A stretch of 64,000 nucleotides of DNA, from NCBI GenBank assembly GCA_944323575.1, contig CALUTB010000001.1, positions 1 through 64,000 on the forward strand, read 5' to 3'. Position numbers and translations under genes: made by a program. The notes beneath the pieces are model-generated. The model had not been told where the DNA came from. It made no database searches and worked only from the letters and a program-made list of their open reading frames with translations. Positions 55,694 through 64,000 of the stretch are shown here, in pieces (the stretch's first letter is position 1; each line of letters starts with the position of its first letter). Origin of the DNA: an uncultured Mailhella sp. GTDB lineage: Bacteria > Desulfobacterota > Desulfovibrionia > Desulfovibrionales > Desulfovibrionaceae.

Positions 55694-56860
55694 ATGTATT
55701 TGACCGTAAAAAAGGAACAGATCATTGAAGGCCTGCAGAAAGCGGCATCCATCATTCCCAGCAAGGCAGGTGCCGCTTATCTGCGTTCGATATGGCTTCA
55801 GGCACTCAAAGGAGGTGACGGTGACCGGCTCACCATCATGTCCACGGACGTGAACATCGAATTCACGGGGACCTATCCCGTAGAAATCAGGGAGGAAGGT
55901 ACTGCGGGCGTCAACGGACGCGCCTTCGTGGAACTTCTGCGTCGTCTTCCCGGAGGAGAAATCACGCTCCGTCTTGATGAGGAGTCGCACATTCTGTCCG
56001 TGGAACAGGGACGCCGTTCCTATAAACTTCCTACAGTAGACCCCGTCTGGTTTCAGCCCCTTCCCCCCTTCCCTGAAGAAGGCGCAGTGCTCTGGTCCGG
56101 TGATTTCTTTCAGGACATCATCGACAAGGTGGCCTTCTGCATCAGCGATGACGACAGCGCGGAAGGCCTGGCCTGTCTTTATTTCAAGGCCGGTGAAGAA
56201 GGAAAGGTGGATGCCTGCGGTCTGAACGGACATCAGTTTGCCATGGTGCGCTTCATCAACGACGAGCTTGCCCGCCTGCTTCCTGAAAACGGCCTGCTCA
56301 TTCAGAAGAAGTATGTTAATGAACTGCGCAAGTGGCTCGGCAGCGACGAGGTCATGCTGAACATCAGCGAACGCCGTTTCCATATCCGTACCGGATCCGG
56401 CAGTGAGACACTGAGCATTCCCCGCAGCGCCAACTTCAGCTATCCCGACCATCTGAGCTTCCTTGCCAGACTGGACGGAGCGAACACCTCCCAGCTTGAC
56501 GTGGATCGCCGGGAAACGATGGATGCTCTTGATCGTCTGCTCATTTTCAACAACGACAGCGATCGCTGTACCTACTTCCGCTTCTCTCCCCGGGAAGTTG
56601 AGCTTTCCGCTCAGGGACAGGAAACCGGTTCCGCCACCGAGCATCTGGAAGGTACCTTCCAGGGGGATCTGGAACTCATAGCCTTCCCCACCCGCAGTCT
56701 GATGGACATTCTGGGACATTTTCAGTCTTCCAGTCTGCATTATGTGTTCACCGGAGCGGAAGGTCCCTGCGGCATCACAGGTTCGGACGACGCTGAGTAC
56801 ACCGTCATACTCATGCCCATGAAGATCGCGGAATCCTCCTACTATACCGAGGAGGAATAG
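55694..56860 (+). CDS. dnaN: DNA polymerase III beta subunit (sliding clamp)
   Basis: Ring-shaped processivity clamp of three similar domains per subunit, two subunits per ring. The 388-residue product is normal in length. MYLTVKKEQIIEGLQKAASI opens it, GVNGRAFVELLRRLPGGEI lies in domain I, and DGHQF-type loops (GLNGHQFAMV) lie in domain II. The C-terminus ends with YTVILMPMKI, the family's VMPMR-like peptide-binding pocket. AAGGA lies 7 nt before the ATG. It follows the dnaA remnant, has its own apparent promoter and a strong terminator. Confidence 0.97.
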   Translation: MYLTVKKEQIIEGLQKAASIIPSKAGAAYLRSIWLQALKGGDGDRLTIMSTDVNIEFTGTYPVEIREEGTAGVNGRAFVELLRRLPGGEITLRLDEESHILSVEQGRRSYKLPTVDPVWFQPLPPFPEEGAVLWSGDFFQDIIDKVAFCISDDDSAEGLACLYFKAGEEGKVDACGLNGHQFAMVRFINDELARLLPENGLLIQKKYVNELRKWLGSDEVMLNISERRFHIRTGSGSETLSIPRSANFSYPDHLSFLARLDGANTSQLDVDRRETMDALDRLLIFNNDSDRCTYFRFSPREVELSAQGQETGSATEHLEGTFQGDLELIAFPTRSLMDILGHFQSSSLHYVFTGAEGPCGITGSDDAEYTVILMPMKIAESSYYTEEE

Positions 56861-56867
56861 CTGTTCT

Positions 56868-56904
56868 GCGGACAGGGAACATACATTCCCTGTCCGCCTT
56901 TTTT
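56868..56904 (+). terminator. Rho-independent terminator after dnaN
   Basis: Perfect 12-bp stem GCGGACAGGGAA/TTCCCTGTCCGC with a 6-nt loop, followed by TTTTTTAT. Confidence 0.92.
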
Positions 56905-56967
56905 ATATCTGCGGCAGGCAGTTGAAAAGGTTCCCTTCCTGTTTAGAGCCTTCAGGAGCCTGTCTGA

Positions 56968-59501
<2,534 letters not shown>

Positions 59502-59600
59502 CGATGAAAATGAAACTGCGCTGCTTTTTTCGTGAAGCGCGCGGTTTCGGCTTTTCTTTCAGAGGAAATTCGCAACATATCGCTTCAAAGGATTCCTACT

Positions 59601-62039
59601 GTGGCAGAATTCAAAGTTGATATAGAAAAAGAGCTGCGTCAGTCCTATCTGGCCTATTCGCTCAGCGTCATCATCGGCCGTGCCATTCCCGATGCGCGTG
59701 ACGGTCTCAAGCCCGTACACCGACGCATCCTTTTCGCACAGTCCCAGATGGCCAATACCTACAACAGGCCCACAAAGAAAAGCGCCCGTGTTGTCGGCGA
59801 CGTCATCGGCAAATACCATCCCCATGGAGATTCAGCCGTATACGATGCCCTTGTGCGTATGGCACAGGATTTCAACATGCGCGATCCTCTGGAAGACGGG
59901 CAAGGCAACTTCGGCTCCATCGACGGCGACTCCGCCGCAGCCATGCGGTATACCGAAGTGCGTATGTCCCGTCTGGCCTCGGAATTTCTGGACGACATCG
60001 ACAAGAAGACCGTGGATTTTCGTCCGAACTACGACGGTTCGGAACAGGAACCGGAAGTACTGCCGACCAAAGTGCCGAATCTGCTGCTCAATGGTTCGTC
60101 CGGCATCGCCGTGGGCATGGCCACCAATATTCCTCCCCACAACCTCGGGGAGCTTTGTGATGCCCTTCTGAGGCTTATCGACGAGCCTGACTGCACGGTC
60201 GATGATCTCATCGATCTCGTGCATGGCCCCGATTTTCCTACCGCCGGTTTCGTGTATGCCGGCCAGGGACTCCTTGACGCCTATCGTACAGGCCGCGGCG
60301 TCGTGAAGGTGCGCGGCCGGGTGGAAGTCGAAGAGCGCAAGAAGGGACAGCAGTCCGTGGTCATCCGCGAGATTCCCTATGCCCTCAACAAGTCCGTGCT
60401 CGTGACCAAGATCGCCGCGCTCGTCAATGATCGCAAGCTCGACGGCGTGACGGATCTGCGCGATCTCTCGGACAAGAAGGGCATCCGCATCATTCTGGAT
60501 CTTCGCCGCGGAACCATTCCAGAACTGGTGATCAACGCTCTTTACAAGTACACGCCTCTGGAAACGTCCTTCGGCATCAATATGCTGGCCGTGGTGGACA
60601 ACAAGCCTCAGCAGCTTAATCTGCGCACCGCGCTCACCTGTTTTCTTGATCATCGCCGTGAGGTCGTCATCCGGCGCACCCGTTTTGATCTGGAAAAGGC
60701 GCAGGCCCGCGCGCATATCGTGGAAGGCCTGCTCAAGGCCCTCGACATCATCGACGAAATCGTCGCACTCATCCGAGGATCGGAAACGCCGCAGGAAGCC
60801 AAGGCCGGTCTGGTGGATCGGTTCGGATTCACGGAAATTCAGGCACAGAGCATTCTGGACATGCGCCTGCAGCGTCTCACCGGACTGGAGCGCGACAAGC
60901 TGCTGGAAGAATACCGTGAGCTGCAGAAGCTTATAGCCTACCTCACGTCCATCCTTGAGGATGCTGAAGTTCTGCGCGGCGTGCTGCGAGAGGAAACAAA
61001 GTACATCAAGAATACCTATGCCACTCCCCGCAGAACCGAAGTTGTCATGGACGAGCTTTCCGGCATCGACATCGAGGATCTCATCCCGGATGAGGATGTG
61101 GTCATCACGCTTTCTCGTCGAGGCTACATCAAGCGTACCACCCTGGCCAACTATCAGCAGCAGAAAAGAGGAGGCAAGGGCATTGCCGGACTGCATACCT
61201 CCGAAGACGATTTCGTGCAGGAGTTTCTGACCACCACGAATCATCAGTATCTTCTGCTCTTCACCAACAAGGGGCGCATGCATCAGCTCAAGGTTCATCA
61301 GGTTCCCGAAGGCAGCCGTACCGCCAAGGGCATGCATATCGCCAACCTGTTGCCTCTGGAAAAGGATGAATGGGTGGCCAATGCCCTGACCGTGCGCGAG
61401 TTTTCGGAGAACAGCTATTTTCTGTTCACCACGAGGCAGGGCATGGTCAAGCGCTCCAGTGCTTCTTTGTACGCCCGCTGCCGCAAGAGCGGCATGATCG
61501 CTCTCAGCCTCAAGGAAGGCGATCAGCTCATCGCCGTGCGTGAAGTGACGGATTCCGATCATGTGGTACTGGCTACGGCTCACGGCATGGCCATACGCTT
61601 TGCCATGCCCGATGTGCGTCCGATGGGACGCAGCGCTTCCGGCGTCAAGGGCATAGGCCTGCGCCGCGGCGACGAAGTCGTGGCCTGCGTCACCGTCAGG
61701 GACGGAGACAGTTCCACCATGATCATGACGGTTTCCGCCCTCGGCTACGGCAAGCGTACGAAGATCGATCTGTACCGTATGCAGAGCCGCGGCGGCATAG
61801 GCCTCATCAACTTCAAGGTGTCGCCCAAGACCGGTTCCGTCATCGGCGCCATGCCCGTGTCCGATACGGACTCCCTGATCCTTCTGACCTCCACCAACAA
61901 GATCATTCGCCTCGGCGTGGATGAAGTCCGTTCCGTCGGACGCGCCACCATGGGTGTCCGCCTCGTCCGTCTCGATGAAGGTGCAAGCGTCGTCGGCTTC
62001 GATACCGTGTCGGACAGTGGAGAAAGTGAGGAGGAATAG
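59601..62039 (+). CDS. gyrA: DNA gyrase subunit A
   Basis: Breakage-reunion subunit of gyrase, 812 residues. The GTG start (AAAGGA 8 nt upstream) gives the family N-terminus [19 protein letters not shown]; the longer ATG frame from 59532 is not credible. KPVHRRILF and the quinolone-region [19 protein letters not shown] are present, with the catalytic tyrosine in [12 protein letters not shown]. The C-terminal beta-pinwheel has the GyrA-box QQKRGGKG. The quinolone-resistance position is Ser (HGDSAVYD), the usual wild-type form. Confidence 0.98.
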   Translation: MAEFKVDIEKELRQSYLAYSLSVIIGRAIPDARDGLKPVHRRILFAQSQMANTYNRPTKKSARVVGDVIGKYHPHGDSAVYDALVRMAQDFNMRDPLEDGQGNFGSIDGDSAAAMRYTEVRMSRLASEFLDDIDKKTVDFRPNYDGSEQEPEVLPTKVPNLLLNGSSGIAVGMATNIPPHNLGELCDALLRLIDEPDCTVDDLIDLVHGPDFPTAGFVYAGQGLLDAYRTGRGVVKVRGRVEVEERKKGQQSVVIREIPYALNKSVLVTKIAALVNDRKLDGVTDLRDLSDKKGIRIILDLRRGTIPELVINALYKYTPLETSFGINMLAVVDNKPQQLNLRTALTCFLDHRREVVIRRTRFDLEKAQARAHIVEGLLKALDIIDEIVALIRGSETPQEAKAGLVDRFGFTEIQAQSILDMRLQRLTGLERDKLLEEYRELQKLIAYLTSILEDAEVLRGVLREETKYIKNTYATPRRTEVVMDELSGIDIEDLIPDEDVVITLSRRGYIKRTTLANYQQQKRGGKGIAGLHTSEDDFVQEFLTTTNHQYLLLFTNKGRMHQLKVHQVPEGSRTAKGMHIANLLPLEKDEWVANALTVREFSENSYFLFTTRQGMVKRSSASLYARCRKSGMIALSLKEGDQLIAVREVTDSDHVVLATAHGMAIRFAMPDVRPMGRSASGVKGIGLRRGDEVVACVTVRDGDSSTMIMTVSALGYGKRTKIDLYRMQSRGGIGLINFKVSPKTGSVIGAMPVSDTDSLILLTSTNKIIRLGVDEVRSVGRATMGVRLVRLDEGASVVGFDTVSDSGESEEE

Positions 62040-62349
62040 AGAATGTACCAGGGAGGGAAGAAAACTTTCTGAAGAAAATTTCCCTCCTTCAAGGATTTTT
62101 ATAACGGGTTGTATGTAGGCCCGGAGAAATCCCCGCTCTTCTTTGAGAAGCGCGGGGATTTTTTGTGGTATGGAACGTGTTTTTTATAATGAGAAAAAAT
62201 TTTTAAGTACGTTTTTTGGGTATTGTCCTCATTTTTAGTAAAAAAGAAAATGTCCCGAATAAAATTTTAGAAAGAAGGATGGGGTGAGGGGGAAGAATAA
62301 CGGCCCTTTTTCAAAAGGTTTTCCTCCTCTCGTCGTATACTTTTCCCCG
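62040..62349. other. 310-nt region between gyrA and the ClC gene
   Basis: It contains an inverted repeat GGAGGGAA/TTCCCTCC at about 62052-62088 and the gyrA terminator at 62128-62166. The rest (62167-62349) is AT-rich with runs of T and A. No gene or RNA is evident; it is the tail-to-tail gap of two convergent genes. Confidence 0.7.
62128..62166 (+). terminator. Rho-independent terminator after gyrA
   Basis: AATCCCCGC/GCGGGGATT stem with a TCTTC-type inner loop and a run of Ts. Confidence 0.9.
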
Positions 62350-63675
62350 TTACTTTTTCTTCGAAACGACGATGGCGGCACGCAGAGAGTCATAGATCGG
62401 CGGGCAGTGAAGGGCATTTGCGGTCCATGAGGCGATGAAGGCCACAACGACGGCTTCCGGAAGGCAGGATAGAGATCCGGACATTTCCATGACCAGTGCG
62501 ATGCCCGTCAGAGGAGCACGGACCATGGAAACGAAAAAGCCCACCATGCCCCATATGATGAACGATTCCCATTGATCGGAAGCGATGATGCTCGTATGCA
62601 TCAGCACCTGTCCGCAGAGAGCACCGAGAAGTGCTCCTATGCACAGCATGGGCATGAGTATGCCTCCCGGAACATTGCCCGTGTAGCTGAACAGGGAGAA
62701 GACGATCTTCAGTACGGCAAGAAGCATCAGCAGAGACAGAAGGTCTCTCGGAGGCGTGGACGTCATGTGAACAAGGCTGCTGACGAGATCTTCGCCTCCG
62801 CCGAGGACGGAGGGACAGACGAATGTCAGTAGAAAGGCGGCCAGCATGGGAGGCAGCATGCGCCAGTTCTGAGAAAGAGGCGTGTGCTGCGTTTCAGCAT
62901 TCTTGGTGCTGATCAAAGCCTTGTTGTACAGCACGCCTGCTACGCCCATGACGACGCCCGTGATGGGAATCAGCCAGAAGGAAGAAGCAGGCAGCGCCTG
63001 AATATGCCTGAAGGGAAAGATGAGACCGAAGTCGAAAAGATGACGGGTGGTGAGTGCGGCAGCGCCGACGGCGCATCCGACGGCAAGAAACGTGCCCAAG
63101 GTAAGCCTGCTCTTCATTTCCTCGAAGACGAACAGCAGACCTGCAATCGGAGCACCGAAGGCGGCGGTCATGCCTGCTCCTGCGCCCGCCGCGATGCAGA
63201 TGCGCCCCGAATAGAAGAAGCGTTCCCACAGTCCCGTCAGCAGGGCGGCCGTGGCCGCTCCCATCTGTATGCATGGACCTTCACGACCGAGAGCCAGTCC
63301 TCCCAGTGTTGCGATGAGGCAGCCGGCGAATTTTGCCGGCAGTATTTTGAGCCAGTCATGACGTGAAAGGTGGAGTTTGCCCTGAACGATCAGTTCCGTC
63401 TGAGGAATGCCGCTGCCTGAGATGAGAGGCGTCGCAGATACGAGAAATCCCAGAAAGCGTGCGGCAATCACCAGAATGAGCAGCCAGAGCGGCATGATCC
63501 ACCAATGTTGCTGCCATTCTGAAAGCCGGTGCATGATGAAAGGCGAGGCATGATCGCGGATCAGTCGGAAAGCGCATATGAGGCAGGCGCAGACAAATCC
63601 TGCGACGGCTCCTTCTATGGAAAGGGGAAGAAGTCTGTCGAGGCTGTATTTCCAGTGTCTATGGCGGGTGTTCAT
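62350..63675 (-). CDS. ClC-family chloride channel/exchanger
   Basis: A 441-residue polytopic ClC protein, either a channel or a 2Cl-/H+ exchanger. The three anion-path signatures are GSGIPQ, GREGPCIQMG (with the gating glutamate) and GNVPGGILMP in place of the usual GGxFxP. The start MNTRHRHWKY is preferred by length, though no strong Shine-Dalgarno is visible; longer ATG and GTG frames up to 63864 are open. There is no C-terminal CBS pair, which is common in short bacterial forms. It is convergent with gyrA. Confidence 0.9.
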   Translation of the reverse strand: MNTRHRHWKYSLDRLLPLSIEGAVAGFVCACLICAFRLIRDHASPFIMHRLSEWQQHWWIMPLWLLILVIAARFLGFLVSATPLISGSGIPQTELIVQGKLHLSRHDWLKILPAKFAGCLIATLGGLALGREGPCIQMGAATAALLTGLWERFFYSGRICIAAGAGAGMTAAFGAPIAGLLFVFEEMKSRLTLGTFLAVGCAVGAAALTTRHLFDFGLIFPFRHIQALPASSFWLIPITGVVMGVAGVLYNKALISTKNAETQHTPLSQNWRMLPPMLAAFLLTFVCPSVLGGGEDLVSSLVHMTSTPPRDLLSLLMLLAVLKIVFSLFSYTGNVPGGILMPMLCIGALLGALCGQVLMHTSIIASDQWESFIIWGMVGFFVSMVRAPLTGIALVMEMSGSLSCLPEAVVVAFIASWTANALHCPPIYDSLRAAIVVSKKK

Positions 63676-64000
63676 AAGTTCGGAAGCGTTGATGTTGACG
63701 AAAAGGGGCATTCGGTACGTACTGCCGAAAAGCGTCGTTCTTATCGGAACGCATATGGAACGGAAATATGAAAAGACGTAGCGGAAAGGGAGAAACGTCC
63801 GGGCGGAAGGTCTCCTGAAAAAATCTGTTCGCTGCCGGAGGATGATGACGGAAACATGGTGCACAGCAATGACAGGAGCATCTTCTCTTTTTTTCTGTTT
63901 GTCGAGAAAAACTCTTCGGTTATCTATGAGAACTTTTGTTATGCGGAATCGTGGTATTCGGATAGAGTCCTTCAGGAGAGCGGAAAAGACAGGATGATGA
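63676..64000. other. Upstream of the ClC gene to the window edge
   Basis: The first part (63676-63864) is open in the ClC frame and may hold its true start. The last 136 nt have no supported gene. The final bases, AGGATGATGA, could be the start of a plus-strand gene beyond the window. Confidence 0.3.

Overview
The window is 64 kb of bacterial chromosome, about 57-58% GC by eye, densely packed with housekeeping genes. There is no prophage, insertion sequence, CRISPR array, tRNA or rRNA that I can find. The gene set is Gram-negative: LolA, HldD heptose epimerase, a MepM-type M23 peptidase, a lipoprotein with a lipobox. It also carries ParABS and RimO, and lacks most pathway-specific operons. 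The protein sequences and the mixture of genes resemble Desulfovibrionaceae (Desulfovibrio, Bilophila, Mailhella). That placement is inference from protein flavour, not a database result.

Layout. 1-12.8 kb: 3' end of topA, a gamma-glutamyltransferase-family gene, sfsA with a small membrane protein, a PLP aminotransferase, pgi, a two-component pair (histidine kinase plus sigma-54 activator), two parS sites, then parA-parB. 12.9-21.1 kb, minus strand: MATE exporter, rsmB, fmt, def, aspS, hisS (translation initiation and tRNA charging). 21.3-32.6 kb, plus strand: Kef-type antiporter, dprA, xerC, coaX, eno, lolA, truB, rpsO, pnp. 32.7-37.2 kb, minus: folD, ftsK, efp. 37.4-42 kb, plus: engB, UvrD-like helicase, thiL, mgsA. 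42-50.6 kb: rdgB, rimO, a multidomain lipoprotein, hldD, a YkgJ-type Cys-cluster protein, a small coiled-coil protein, a degenerate EPSP-synthase-like fusion protein and a methyltransferase. 50.6-54 kb, minus: a P-loop kinase-like protein, queA and an M23 peptidase. 54.2-62 kb, plus: a decayed dnaA, then dnaN, gyrB, gyrA. 62.3-63.7 kb, minus: a ClC channel/transporter.

The most striking feature is the replication block. The order dnaA-dnaN-gyrB-gyrA is the textbook origin-proximal cluster, but the gene in the dnaA slot is recognisably DnaA-derived and broken. Its Walker A glycine is replaced, the Walker B neighbourhood and the DHTT box are altered, and two opposite frameshifts flank the domain III/IV junction. 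dnaN carries what looks like its own promoter, with an 11-bp inverted repeat and a perfect DnaA box. About 45 kb away, parAB is preceded by two parS sites (one perfect, one with a single mismatch). The window is therefore near oriC, yet the initiator gene itself must be supplied from elsewhere, unless the sequence contains errors.

A second unusual locus is the 608-residue EPSP-synthase-fold protein at 47.9-49.7 kb. It has a charged, probably disordered N-tail and a chorismate-mutase-like helical segment, and it has lost the usual EPSPS active-site residues. It overlaps a small coiled-coil gene by 86 nt.

Most other genes are ordinary. Starts were chosen by Shine-Dalgarno spacing and family alignment where several were possible.
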